32,933 nt of DNA from JAABYT01 sp041581935 (GTDB lineage: Bacteria > Pseudomonadota > Gammaproteobacteria > HK1). Location of the stretch: contig JBFICP010000005.1 in the NCBI GenBank assembly GCA_041581935.1, positions 1-32,933 of the forward strand. The letters are read 5' to 3'. Position 1 is the first letter of the stretch, and every line of letters begins with the position of its first letter. Made by a program: the position numbers and the translations under genes. The notes beneath the pieces were generated by a model. The model saw only the letters and a program-made list of their open reading frames with translations, did no database searches and was not told where the DNA came from. Below are positions 1 through 8,057 of this stretch, piece after piece.

Positions 1-50
1 ATCTTGGCGTCGAAACGCAACAAAGCAGGTGCGCTCTGGAGAAGCAGATC

Positions 51-1340
51 GTGAAAAATACCGCAACGATTAATTATGACGGAAAGTCTTGTGAGCTACC
101 GATCGTGGCAGGCACGGAGAACGAACGCGCCCTCGATATCCGGCAGCTTCGGAAACACACAGGCCTAGTTACGCTCGATGACGGCTTTGGTAACACGGGT
201 GCATGTCTCAGCCAGATCACTTTCGTCGACGGAGAGCGCGGCATACTTCGCTATCGCGGTTACCCGATCGAGGAACTCGCCGAGCGATCCATTTTCGTCG
301 AGACCGCGTATCTGCTGATATTTGGGCAGCTTCCTAAAGAAACCGAGCTCACCGAGTTTCGCCGACTTCTTACCGAGCATCAGTTCATACACGAGGATCT
401 GCGGCATCATTTCGACGGGTTCCCGCCGAATGCGCCGCCCATGGCGATCCTGTCGGCAATGGTGAATGCGGCCGGATGTTTCCAGCCGGCGCTCATGCAA
501 CCCGTCGATAACGGGCACTTCATGGAGGCAGCGGCGCGGCTGATGAGCAAAATCCGCACCATTGCGGCCGCGAGCTATCGCAAGTCCATCGGAAAGCCGA
601 CCAATTATCCCCGGTCGGATTTACGATATACGGCTAACTTTCTGCATATGATGTTCTCCTTGCCGCACAAACCCTACGAGCCGGATGCGGACGTCGTACA
701 GGCGCTCGATACGCTGCTTCTGCTGCATGCGGACCACGAGCAGAACTGCTCGACGTCGACGGTGCGCACCGTTGGATCGAGTGGTGCGAATCTCTACGCA
801 TCTGTCTCCGCCGGCATCTGCGCTCTGTGGGGACCGTTGCACGGCGGCGCGAACGCTGCGGTAATTGATATGCTGTCAAGGCTTCACCAGAGCGGAGAAA
901 GCGTCGAAAAATTTATCGAGCGCGTGAAGCGCAGGGAGTCGGATCAGCGCCTCATGGGGTTCGGTCATCGGGTTTACAAGAATTTCGATCCGCGGGCGAA
1001 GATCATCAAGGCTGCCTGTCACACCGTTTTGAAACATCTGGGAGTTCACGACCCGCTTCTCGAGCTCGCCTTGGAGCTGGAAGCAGTGGCAACTTCTGAT
1101 GATTATTTCGTGGAACGCAAGCTCTACCCAAACGTGGACTTCTACAGCGGCATCATCCTGCGCGCCATAGGCATCCCGGTTACCATGTTTACCGTGATTT
1201 TCGCTATCGGCAGATTGCCGGGCTGGATAGCCCATTGGCGTGAGCTTCGCACCGATCCAGACGCGAGAATTTATCGCCCGAGACAAATTTACACCGGAGC
1301 GGCGCTGCGAGCATTTGTTCCAATGGAGAAACGCGGATAA
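51..1340 (+). CDS. gltA: Citrate synthase (type II, hexameric class)
   Basis: Condenses oxaloacetate and acetyl-CoA to citrate, the entry step of the TCA cycle, in the cytoplasm. The 429-aa length matches the NADH-sensitive hexameric enzymes of Gram-negative bacteria. The catalytic triad is visible: His264 in GPLHGGAN, His306 in GFGHRVYKNFDPRAK and Asp363 in PNVDFYSG, at almost the same numbers as in E. coli GltA. His226/His229 in LLLHADHEQN is the conserved substrate-binding stretch. The GTG start at 51 is supported by GGAGAAG at 38-44. The gene stands alone in this window, and what lies upstream cannot be seen. The family is secure. The paralogous 2-methylcitrate synthase is less likely because of the length and the full N-terminal domain. 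Confidence 0.96.
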   Translation: MKNTATINYDGKSCELPIVAGTENERALDIRQLRKHTGLVTLDDGFGNTGACLSQITFVDGERGILRYRGYPIEELAERSIFVETAYLLIFGQLPKETELTEFRRLLTEHQFIHEDLRHHFDGFPPNAPPMAILSAMVNAAGCFQPALMQPVDNGHFMEAAARLMSKIRTIAAASYRKSIGKPTNYPRSDLRYTANFLHMMFSLPHKPYEPDADVVQALDTLLLLHADHEQNCSTSTVRTVGSSGANLYASVSAGICALWGPLHGGANAAVIDMLSRLHQSGESVEKFIERVKRRESDQRLMGFGHRVYKNFDPRAKIIKAACHTVLKHLGVHDPLLELALELEAVATSDDYFVERKLYPNVDFYSGIILRAIGIPVTMFTVIFAIGRLPGWIAHWRELRTDPDARIYRPRQIYTGAALRAFVPMEKRG

Positions 1341-2162
1341 AGAGCGGAGATGACTGGCGCTGCGAATTCGAGCGCTTGACGCGGCTCCGCGGGGCGATAA
1401 ACATCGCCGAGCTCGGTTCGCGTGCTCGGGCAGACGATTCGTCACGCCGGGCACCGTCGACACCATGACAAGCGGGACCCCGGACCGGGCACCAACGACG
1501 ACTTTGGAAATCAGGCTCATAGCCACCTAATCGGCGAGCAGGGCGTCAGCGAATTTCTTCGCGACCATGAGCGTCGAGATGCAAGAATGGAACCGGCGTC
1601 GAAACATTGAATATTCGCGACCTGACGACACTGCTCCCGCACAAACGTCCATGCCATCCGCGAGCTCTTTGCGGAGAAGCACGGTGATTTCGTAGTAGTC
1701 TTCAAACCTGATCATTCTTGCAAGCCGGCCACCGAAGAATCGGGTAGCCATCCGTGTGCCCGAGCTCAGTGTGCGACCGGCTCGTTGCGGTAGCAGAATT
1801 GTTCGAAAAGGCCATGATCACCGCCAGCACCATCGTGATGCCGAAGGGCGCAGCCGCCTGCGCGGGTCCGGTCGGCCCGGCGCCACCGCTGTCCGCCTTC
1901 GGAGCGCAGGGTGTTCTCTGGTCGCGCGGCGCCACGCGCACGCTGCTCACGCGATTCGCAATCTCTCGACTGAGCCGCCGCGCGAAACTGTCGGTGCAAG
2001 AGCAGCGACGCTACCCGTCGATCGAGCTTTCGGGGAACTCCCTTGCAACTGCCATTGCGTGCAGGACGTGCGCGGTGCCCGAGAGCGCGCCATCCGGCGC
2101 TGGAGTGACAAGTGAGTCGGCGGGGCGCCCATGGTGCGCGTCGGCGAACTGAAGGTCCGCCA
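1341..2162. other. Long gene-free stretch, possibly decayed
   Basis: About 820 bp between citrate synthase and the MFS gene in which I can support no gene. Short open frames occur on both strands, but none gives a recognisable protein or has a convincing ribosome binding site. On the minus strand a frame around 1400-1750 reads protein-like on both sides of a stop near 1527 (for example KKFADALLAD, stop, then LISKVVVGARSGVP). That could be the remains of a broken gene, but I cannot name a family. GGCGAT at 1393-1398 and ATCGCC at 1403-1408 form a 6-bp hairpin just after citrate synthase, without a T tract. Confidence 0.4.
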
Positions 2163-3386
2163 ATGCGCACGCCCGACACTGAATCGGATGTCCCCCGTCG
2201 GCGCAGGTTCACCCTGGCGGCCTGTTGCGGCGTTCACGGCGTGCAGGATGGGCTGAGCGCTGCGCTCTACGTCATTTTACCGACGGTCGCGGAAGTATTC
2301 GGCCTCAGCTACGCGCAAGTCGGCATCATCCGTGCAGTCAAGAACAGCGCCATGGCGTTGTTCGAGCTGCCCTCCGGCATGCTGTCCGAATGGCTCGGGG
2401 AACGGACGCTGCTGGTCTTCGGGTTGCTCTGCGCGGGCTCGGGTTATGTAGCACTGGCGCTGGCACAAGACGTGGTAGTCATCGCACTGAGCCTGTTCGT
2501 CGTCGGCTTTGGCGCGGCATTCCAGCATGCGCTGTCGTCGTCGGTCATCAGTAATGCATTCCAGGGCGCCGGCCCGCGCACGGCGCTCGGGGCTTATAAC
2601 GCCGCTGGCGATATCGGAAAGCTCGCGTTTACCGCCACGTACAGTCTCGCCATCGGTGTCGGCATCATCTGGCAGAGGGTGGTGACGGGATTCGGGTTGA
2701 CGGCGCTCGTCGGCGCCGTTGCCGTGTACTTCCTGCTGGGTCGCCTGCAGGTGGGCGGGCGTCCCGCCAGCGTCGTCCATGCGCAATCGGTTGTCGAGCG
2801 CGTCGGCTGGGGAATCCGTGACCATCGCGGGTTCACGGCCCTGGCCGTCATCGTATTCCTGGACATCGCGGTTCAGAGCGGCTTTCTGACGTTCCTGGCA
2901 TTTCTCATGCTCGAAAAGCAGGTGCCGGCGGCACTGGCGGCGTTTGCCGTGGTGCTGACGCTCGCCGGCGGCATCTTCGGCAAGTTCGGTTGCGGATACC
3001 TGGCCGAACGCATCGGCGTCAGACGTTCGCTGATCGCCGCGGAGTGCCTTACGGCGGTAGGCATTGTCGCGGTTCTTCTCGCGCCGACCCTCGTCGCTTA
3101 CTTTCTTCTGCCGGCACTCGGGCTGGTGCTGCAGGGTTCCTCGTCCATCACCTATGCCACGGTGGCGGATCTGGTCCGCTCCGAGCGGCGATCCCGCGGG
3201 TTCGCGATGATCTACACCATCGCGAGCGCCGCCTCGATTGCCGGACCGATCGTATTCGGCATCGTCGGCGACCGATTCGGACTTGCTCCGGCCATGCTGA
3301 GCATGGCTGCGGTCGTTCTGCTGCCTCTGCCTCTGTGCACGATGCTGCGACCGGGCGAAGGTGCGCGCTCCGGGGCACCGAATTGA
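2163..3386 (+). CDS. MFS transporter (fosmidomycin-resistance-like)
   Basis: A major facilitator superfamily membrane protein of about 407 aa with some 12 hydrophobic segments, expected in the inner membrane. The N-terminal half, with a HGVQDGLSAALYVILP-type first helix, a long helix 2 and an ELPSGMLSEWLGERTLL loop (the MFS motif A region between helices 2 and 3), resembles the FSR (fosmidomycin resistance) branch of drug exporters. The frame is also open from a GTG at 2112, but the ATG at 2163 has AAGG about 9 bases upstream and starts closer to the first helix, so I prefer it. The substrate is unknown. The next gene downstream is a lasso B2-type protein about 150 bp away, so export of a small peptide is conceivable but unsupported. 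Confidence 0.85.
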   Translation: MRTPDTESDVPRRRRFTLAACCGVHGVQDGLSAALYVILPTVAEVFGLSYAQVGIIRAVKNSAMALFELPSGMLSEWLGERTLLVFGLLCAGSGYVALALAQDVVVIALSLFVVGFGAAFQHALSSSVISNAFQGAGPRTALGAYNAAGDIGKLAFTATYSLAIGVGIIWQRVVTGFGLTALVGAVAVYFLLGRLQVGGRPASVVHAQSVVERVGWGIRDHRGFTALAVIVFLDIAVQSGFLTFLAFLMLEKQVPAALAAFAVVLTLAGGIFGKFGCGYLAERIGVRRSLIAAECLTAVGIVAVLLAPTLVAYFLLPALGLVLQGSSSITYATVADLVRSERRSRGFAMIYTIASAASIAGPIVFGIVGDRFGLAPAMLSMAAVVLLPLPLCTMLRPGEGARSGAPN

Positions 3387-3457
3387 GAAGCAATCGAGCG
3401 GTCCCGGCCAAAGTTTCGGCTAGACTCAATTTGAAATTGCACCGCGACTTCCACCCG

Positions 3458-3538
3458 ATGACCACGCTTCGGATAGATTCAATGAAACCCGGCGAAGAGC
3501 GGTCGAGCGACAGTCTCGAAGCGCTGGGCAGAGTATGA
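3458..3538 (+). CDS. Possible 26-aa peptide before the B2 gene
   Basis: A tiny open frame encoding a charged 26-residue peptide (begins MTTLRIDSMK, ends SLEALGRV). It ends immediately before the TTG/ATG starts of the lasso B2-type gene, so coupling would be possible. An internal ATG lies at 3482. No strong ribosome binding site is seen for either start. It has no obvious lasso core (a glycine followed by Asp or Glu at position 7-9), so I do not call it a precursor. It is listed because B2 proteins act on leader peptides and no other candidate substrate is adjacent. Confidence 0.15.
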   Translation: MTTLRIDSMKPGEERSSDSLEALGRV

Positions 3539-3539
3539 A

Positions 3540-4004
3540 TTGAGCATGGACTGGTTGACATTGATGCGCGCCGAGTGGCGAAAATTTTTCGCCCTGTCGG
3601 GACAGGAGAAATGGCTGCTGGCTGTTTCGATGATTCTGCTTCCCGTTTTCGCTCTGGCACATCGACTGCTCGGATTGCGCCGCGCCCAGGGCGCATTGAA
3701 CCGCTGCCTCCCGGGGCGTGGCAGCCTCCCCTGCCCGGTGTCGGGGCGTCCGGGGCTGGCGCGATCGGCGTCGCGCATGGTCGAGATTGCAGCGCGCCGC
3801 GGACCGTGGCGCATCACCTGCCTGGAGCAATCGGTGTACCTGCGCTGGTTGCTGGCCCGTCATGGAGTCGCGACGACCCTGCGTATCGGAGTCCGGAAAG
3901 CCGACGGGCGGTTCGAAGCACACGCATGGGTCGAGTTGCTCGGAGAGGTCTTGAACGACAGCACCGACGTGGGCGCACGGTTCGCACCATTCTCCGCGCG
4001 CTGA
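3540..4004 (+). CDS. Stand-alone lasso peptide biosynthesis B2-type protein
   Basis: A 154-aa protein of the McjB C-terminal / transglutaminase-like family (Transglut_core3), which in lasso clusters removes the leader peptide. The cysteine protease-like triad is present in order: Cys94 in ITCLEQSVYLRWLL, His128 in FEAHAWVELLG and Asp140 in EVLNDST. Residues 24-45 form a probable membrane helix (KWLLAVSMILLPVFALAH), as in many free-standing B2 proteins. The TTG at 3540 is followed by an ATG at 3546, and either could be the start. GGGCAGAG at 3526-3533 is the only weak ribosome binding site. The usual partners, an RRE/B1 (PqqD-like) protein, an asparagine synthetase-like cyclase and a recognisable precursor, are all absent from the window. 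The family call is firm and the substrate is unknown. Confidence 0.85.
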   Translation: MSMDWLTLMRAEWRKFFALSGQEKWLLAVSMILLPVFALAHRLLGLRRAQGALNRCLPGRGSLPCPVSGRPGLARSASRMVEIAARRGPWRITCLEQSVYLRWLLARHGVATTLRIGVRKADGRFEAHAWVELLGEVLNDSTDVGARFAPFSAR

Positions 4005-4401
4005 CCTGCGACATCGGTAGCCGATCGAGCCGGGATATGAGGCGCCGTCGTCGAGCCCTCGCGAGGCGTGAGCTCGAAACTGGCCCCGTGTCGCGTGACA
4101 CGCTGTAAAGGAAGGCCGGAAGCAGGGCGCCGTCGCGCCGAAACGGGGGACCCGGCCCGGGGCAGAGACGCCCCGGGCAGCATCACTGGCCTGGCGAATG
4201 CCGTTCCTCGAACTCTGCTCTCGAGGTGCGACCGGCTCGGCCCATCGTCCGCCGACCCGCTGCGGCGAAGTTCCTACGCAAATCCCGGTCTTGAGTTATC
4301 ATAGCCGGGTCGTGCGCCAGCGCATCAACTAGAAGCAAGCGGCAGCGTCATCCCGAGGCGCGTCACGCTGGCCACGCCCTTACTCGACAGGAGGAGAATC
4401 A
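4005..4401 (+). other. Intergenic region with structured segment upstream of ABC operon
   Basis: About 400 bp without a supportable gene. It holds three closely spaced perfect hairpins (4087-4178, listed separately) and, nearer the operon, a weak TATCAT -10-like box at 4297-4302 with no good -35. The strong ribosome binding site AGGAGGAG at 4390-4397 belongs to the downstream binding-protein gene. Confidence 0.45.
4087..4178 (+). ncRNA. Candidate structured RNA element (three hairpins)
   Basis: Three perfect stems lie within 92 bases: CGTGTC/GACACG (4087-4092 with 4097-4102, loop GCGT), GGCGC/GCGCC (4126-4130 with 4135-4139, loop CGTC) and GCCCGGGGC/GCCCCGGGC (4155-4163 with 4170-4178, loop AGAGAC). 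The element starts about 80 bp after the B2-type gene and ends about 220 bp before the binding-protein gene, on the same strand as both. No T tract follows, so a simple intrinsic terminator is not obvious. It could be the end of the upstream transcript, a 5' leader structure of the transporter operon, or chance pairing in GC-rich DNA. No known riboswitch class was recognised. Confidence 0.3.
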
Positions 4402-5994
4402 ATGAAAATCAAGCGACTATTGCTCGCGGCCGTCGCCGTCACGTTGCTGGCCCAAGCGCAGCTCGTGGGCGCCAAGACATTTCGATACGCCACCACTGGC
4501 GACATTCTCGGGCTGGACCCTCACGCCAACAACGAGGGCCCCACGAATACGATGAAGGGCAACATCTACGGTCGCCTCATACACCGCAAGCCCGATCTGT
4601 CGCTGGTGCCGGACCTCGCAACCGATTGGAAACGCGTGGGCGACACCACGTGGCGATTCACGTTGCGTCAAGGCGTTACATTTCATAACGGCAATGCCTT
4701 CAATGCCGATGACGTGGTTTACTCGTTCAAGCGCCAGACTCAGGAAAGTTCCGAGATGTCTTTCGCGTTGGCCTCGGTAGAAGATTTGACCAAGGTGGAC
4801 GACCACACCATCGAAATTACGACCAAAGGTCCGGACCCGATTCTTCTTCTCAATATGCCGAACTTCTACATCGTCGATAAGGAGTTCATGGAGGAGAACA
4901 ACGCATTCGAGGTCGTCCGTGGCGCCGGCAAGACCAACTTTGCCAATCTGAACGCCAACGGCACCGGCCCGTACAAGATCGTTGAGTGGGTCCAGGACAA
5001 CCGAGTCGTGCTCGAGCCCTTTGAAAACTACTGGGGCAAGGGTGAGATGGAAGGTAACGTCACCAAGGCAATTTTCACCCCGATCCCGAACAATGCAACC
5101 CGCGTGGCTGCGCTCCTTTCGGGTGAGATCGATCTGATGTATCCGGTGCCGCTCCAGGACGTGCCACGGCTCGAAGCCGACGCGAGCGTCAACGTGCTGC
5201 AGGGCCCCGAGCTCCGCACGATCTTTCTCGGGTTCGACCACTGGCGCGACGAGCTCCTCGACATGAAGGGCTCGGGCAAGAATCCCTTCAAGGACAAGCG
5301 TGTGCGCCAGGCCTTTGCCCACGCCATTGATACCACGGCGATTCAACGCGTCGTCATGCGCGGCGCATCGACGCCGACGGGACTCATGATCGCTCCTGGC
5401 ATCAACGGTTTTCAGGAAGACATGAATACGCCGTATGCGCATGACCCCGAGAAGTCCAAAAAGCTACTCGCCGAGGCCGGCTACGGTAGTGGGTTTCCCG
5501 TAACCTTGGATTGCCCGAACGATCGCTACGTCAATGATGAGGCCATCTGCACTTCGGTGGTTCCGATGCTCGAGCGTGTCGGGATCAAGGTCACATTGAA
5601 TGCGCAGACGAAGTCGCTGCACTTCAACAAGATCGGCCAGGCGCAGAAGAACAATACGAGCTTCTACATGCTCGGTTGGACGCCGGGCTCCTACGATGCC
5701 TACAACCCGTTGCAGAATCTGATGACCATGGACGGCCAGGGGCAAGGCACCTGGAACTGCGGGCGATGGACGAATCCGGAGGTCGAGAAGCTGACCGATA
5801 TGATTGCCGTGGAGGTGGACGAAGACAAGCGAAACGACATGATACGCGAGGCCTTCAAGATCCATCAGGACGAGGTCGGCCATATTCCGTTGCATCAGCA
5901 GGCGCTTGCCTGGGGTGTGAGCGCGAAGACCGTCGACAAAGTCTGGCAACGGCCTTTCAACGACGTTGATTTGCGTTACGTCATCATGAAATAA
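4402..5994 (+). CDS. ABC transporter substrate-binding protein, peptide/opine type
   Basis: A 530-aa periplasmic binding protein of the SBP_bac_5 family (DppA/OppA-like) that delivers its ligand to the permeases encoded downstream. A Sec signal peptide is clear: MKIKR, a hydrophobic core LLLAAVAVTLLAQAQ, and likely cleavage after LVGA before KTFRYA. There is no lipobox cysteine, so the protein should be soluble in the periplasm. Typical family stretches follow: LDPHANNEGP near the mature start, WRFTLRQGVTFHNG, FNADDVVYSFKR and KDKRVRQAFAHAID. AGGAGGAG at 4390-4397 is an unusually strong ribosome binding site. It heads the five-gene operon to 10111. Ligand class (dipeptide, oligopeptide or opine) cannot be read from the sequence. 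Confidence 0.93.
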   Translation: MKIKRLLLAAVAVTLLAQAQLVGAKTFRYATTGDILGLDPHANNEGPTNTMKGNIYGRLIHRKPDLSLVPDLATDWKRVGDTTWRFTLRQGVTFHNGNAFNADDVVYSFKRQTQESSEMSFALASVEDLTKVDDHTIEITTKGPDPILLLNMPNFYIVDKEFMEENNAFEVVRGAGKTNFANLNANGTGPYKIVEWVQDNRVVLEPFENYWGKGEMEGNVTKAIFTPIPNNATRVAALLSGEIDLMYPVPLQDVPRLEADASVNVLQGPELRTIFLGFDHWRDELLDMKGSGKNPFKDKRVRQAFAHAIDTTAIQRVVMRGASTPTGLMIAPGINGFQEDMNTPYAHDPEKSKKLLAEAGYGSGFPVTLDCPNDRYVNDEAICTSVVPMLERVGIKVTLNAQTKSLHFNKIGQAQKNNTSFYMLGWTPGSYDAYNPLQNLMTMDGQGQGTWNCGRWTNPEVEKLTDMIAVEVDEDKRNDMIREAFKIHQDEVGHIPLHQQALAWGVSAKTVDKVWQRPFNDVDLRYVIMK

Positions 5995-6013
5995 ACGTCA
6001 TGACCGCACCGCG

Positions 6014-6043
6014 GGTGGCCCGGAGCCCGAGCTCCGGGCCACC
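6014..6043 (+). terminator. Strong hairpin between binding protein and first permease gene
   Basis: A perfect 13-bp stem, GGTGGCCCGGAGC (6014-6026) with GCTCCGGGCCACC (6031-6043), and a CCGA loop, followed by TCGTTTC. It begins 20 bp after the binding-protein stop codon and ends 33 bp before the permease start. Such hairpins in binding-protein operons are known to stabilise the upstream mRNA or partly terminate transcription, so the periplasmic protein is made in excess over the membrane parts. The short T run suggests partial rather than full termination. Confidence 0.75.
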
Positions 6044-6075
6044 TCGTTTCACCCTGCTGCCGTAGCAGACAGTCA

Positions 6076-7062
6076 ATGCTGGCTTTCATTGTACAAAGGC
6101 TGCTTCAGGCGATCGTCGTCATGATGGTCGTCGGAATCATCAGCTTTTCGCTTTTTCAATTCGTCGGCGATCCGGTCAACAACATGCTCGGGCCGGAGGG
6201 CACGACCGAGCAACGCGAGAAGTTGAGGGAAAAACTCGGACTCAACGACGCGATTCCCATTCAGTTCATTCGCTATGCCGGCAATGCGCTGAAAGGCGAG
6301 TTCGGACTTTCATACCGCATGGGAAAGCCCGTCGACGAGCTGCTCGTCGAGCGCCTGCCCGCGACCATCGAGCTGGTAGCCGTGTCGGCGGTCATCGCGC
6401 TCGTCATCGGCGTCCCCATGGGAGTCTACACGGGCCTGCGTCGCGACTCGTGGCTGAGCCGCGTATTCCTCACGGTATCGCTGGTCGGCATATCCCTGCC
6501 GACCTTCGTCATCGGCATACTCATGATCCTCGTGTTCGGCGTATGGCTGGGCTGGTTGCCCACGTTCGGGCGGGGCGGGGTCGTCGATATCGGCGGTTGG
6601 CAGACCAGTCTGCTCACGCTGCAGGGTTGGTCGCACATCATCATGCCGGCGATCACGCTGGCCTTGTTTCAACTCACGCTCATCATGCGACTCGTTCGGG
6701 CGGAAATGCTCGAGGTGCTGCGCACCGACTACATCAAGTTCGCCCGCGCGCGAGGGCTCAAGAGCCGCGATGTGAACTTCGGGCACGCCCTGAAAAACAC
6801 CCTTGTTCCGGTGATTACCATCACCGGACTGCAAATCGGCTCGTTGCTCGCCTTCTCGATTATCACCGAGACGGTATTCGCCTGGCCCGGCATGGGGCTG
6901 CTGTTCCTGCAGGGCATTCAATTCGTCGACATCCCTGTGATGTCGAGCTATCTCGTGCTGATGGCGCTTTTCTTCGTGCTCATCAACCTCGCGGTGGATC
7001 TGCTCTACTACGCCGTTGACCCGCGGTTGCGCGCCGAGCACACCGGCGGTGCCGCTCACTGA
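6076..7062 (+). CDS. dppB: ABC transporter permease, DppB type
   Basis: A 328-aa inner-membrane permease with about six transmembrane helices, the first subunit of the peptide/opine-type channel. It shows the DppB signature: an N-terminal helix (FIVQRLLQAIVVMMVVGIIS), the periplasmic stretch LGLNDAIPIQFIRYAGNALK and GEFGLSYRMGKPV. The ATPase-contacting EAA-type loop is near DYIKFARARGLKSRD, and a C-terminal VFAWPGMGLL motif is present. It follows the 6014-6043 hairpin and lies 14 bp before the second permease. The symbol reflects family position. The transported compound is not known. Confidence 0.93.
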   Translation: MLAFIVQRLLQAIVVMMVVGIISFSLFQFVGDPVNNMLGPEGTTEQREKLREKLGLNDAIPIQFIRYAGNALKGEFGLSYRMGKPVDELLVERLPATIELVAVSAVIALVIGVPMGVYTGLRRDSWLSRVFLTVSLVGISLPTFVIGILMILVFGVWLGWLPTFGRGGVVDIGGWQTSLLTLQGWSHIIMPAITLALFQLTLIMRLVRAEMLEVLRTDYIKFARARGLKSRDVNFGHALKNTLVPVITITGLQIGSLLAFSIITETVFAWPGMGLLFLQGIQFVDIPVMSSYLVLMALFFVLINLAVDLLYYAVDPRLRAEHTGGAAH

Positions 7063-7076
7063 GGCCGACTATCCGG

Positions 7077-8057
7077 ATGTCTACGCGAATCGAATCCGCC
7101 GTCATTCCACGATCACCCGCCAATCGGGCGGCCGACGCGCTTCGCCGCTTTTTCGATAGCGACGTCTACTTCTCGTTCAAACGCTCCCCGGTGGTCGTGA
7201 TTGCTTTTTTCGTCACGGTGCTGCTCTTTGCAGTGGCCGCCCTGGCTCCCTGGATTGCACCCCACAACACCAATGAGGTCGCCACATTGAACCTCATGGA
7301 TGCGCGCATTCCGCCCTTCGGCGTCACCGATACGTTCGGCAACGAAGGGTCGGCGAAGTTTCTGCTGGGAACCGACGATCAGGGACGCGATATGTTGTCG
7401 GCCATCATGTTCGGTCTCCGAATTTCGCTCGGAGTCGGCTTCGCATCGGTGATCCTGGCGGCGTTGCTCGGCACCGCGCTCGGGCTCCTGAGCGGGTACG
7501 TCGGCGGGCGCCTCGACAGCCTGATCATGCGCATCGCCGATGTTCAGCTCACTTTCCCGGCGATCCTGATCGCGCTCATGATCGACGGCATTGTCGGCGG
7601 AATCCTACCGCGCGCACTTCACGAGGAGCTCAAGCTCTACGTGCTGGTGCTGGCTATCTCAGCGTCCCAATGGGTGAATTTCGCACGCACCGTGCGCGGC
7701 TCGACGCTGGTCGAGAAGAACAAGGAATACGTGCAGGCGGCCCGGGTCATCGGCGTGCGGCCCCTGCTGATAATGGTGCGCCACGTTCTGCCCAACGTGA
7801 CCGGCCCGGTGCTCGTCATCGGCACCCTCAGTCTCGCCATTGCCATCCTCACCGAGGCAACGCTTTCGTTTCTCGGCGTCGGCGTGCCGGTGACTCACCC
7901 GTCGCTCGGCACACTCATCCGCATCGGCCAGCAGTACCTCTTCTCCGGCGAGTGGTGGATGACCATCTTCCCGAGCGTCGCCCTCGTCATCCTTGTGCTC
8001 GCCGTCAATCTGCTCGGCGACTGGCTGCGCGACGCGCTCAATCCGAAGCTGCGCTGA
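7077..8057 (+). CDS. dppC: ABC transporter permease, DppC type
   Basis: A 326-aa inner-membrane permease that pairs with the preceding DppB-type subunit. It has the N-terminal helix and periplasmic region of the OppC_N domain (about residues 35-100, including LLGTDDQGRDMLSAIMFG) followed by the BPD_transp_1 core. The cytoplasmic EAA-type loop that contacts the ATPases is KEYVQAARVIGVRPLLIMVRH. Its TGA stop overlaps the next start in TGATG (8055-8059), which indicates translational coupling. An insert around residues 160-190 (IDGIVGGILPRALHEELK) resembles that of many related permeases. Confidence 0.93.
   Translation: MSTRIESAVIPRSPANRAADALRRFFDSDVYFSFKRSPVVVIAFFVTVLLFAVAALAPWIAPHNTNEVATLNLMDARIPPFGVTDTFGNEGSAKFLLGTDDQGRDMLSAIMFGLRISLGVGFASVILAALLGTALGLLSGYVGGRLDSLIMRIADVQLTFPAILIALMIDGIVGGILPRALHEELKLYVLVLAISASQWVNFARTVRGSTLVEKNKEYVQAARVIGVRPLLIMVRHVLPNVTGPVLVIGTLSLAIAILTEATLSFLGVGVPVTHPSLGTLIRIGQQYLFSGEWWMTIFPSVALVILVLAVNLLGDWLRDALNPKLR

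Noticed and set aside
1393..1408. Terminator after citrate synthase (GGCGAT/ATCGCC stem)
   Set aside because: Only 6 bp, no T tract, and similar small stems are frequent in this GC-rich DNA.
3458..3538. Lasso precursor peptide
   Set aside because: No glycine-initiated core with Asp/Glu at ring position 7-9, no conserved Thr near the leader end, and only 26 residues. Kept only as a low-confidence small ORF.
4126..4178. A CGGGGGACCC box resembling the first conserved segment of the ydaO-type c-di-AMP riboswitch
   Set aside because: The other conserved boxes (the GGGGTGAATC-like segment and the 3' CCTCGTAAGCG-like segment) are not present, so the match is only a short GC-rich string.
4417..5442. 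A 341-codon minus-strand open frame inside the binding-protein gene
   Set aside because: Antisense to an unmistakable SBP_bac_5 protein, with no supporting ribosome binding site or motif.
7670..8056. An N-terminal extension of the first ATPase into the permease gene
   Set aside because: The extension is Arg/His-rich and out of family. TGATG at 8055-8059 gives a natural coupled start.
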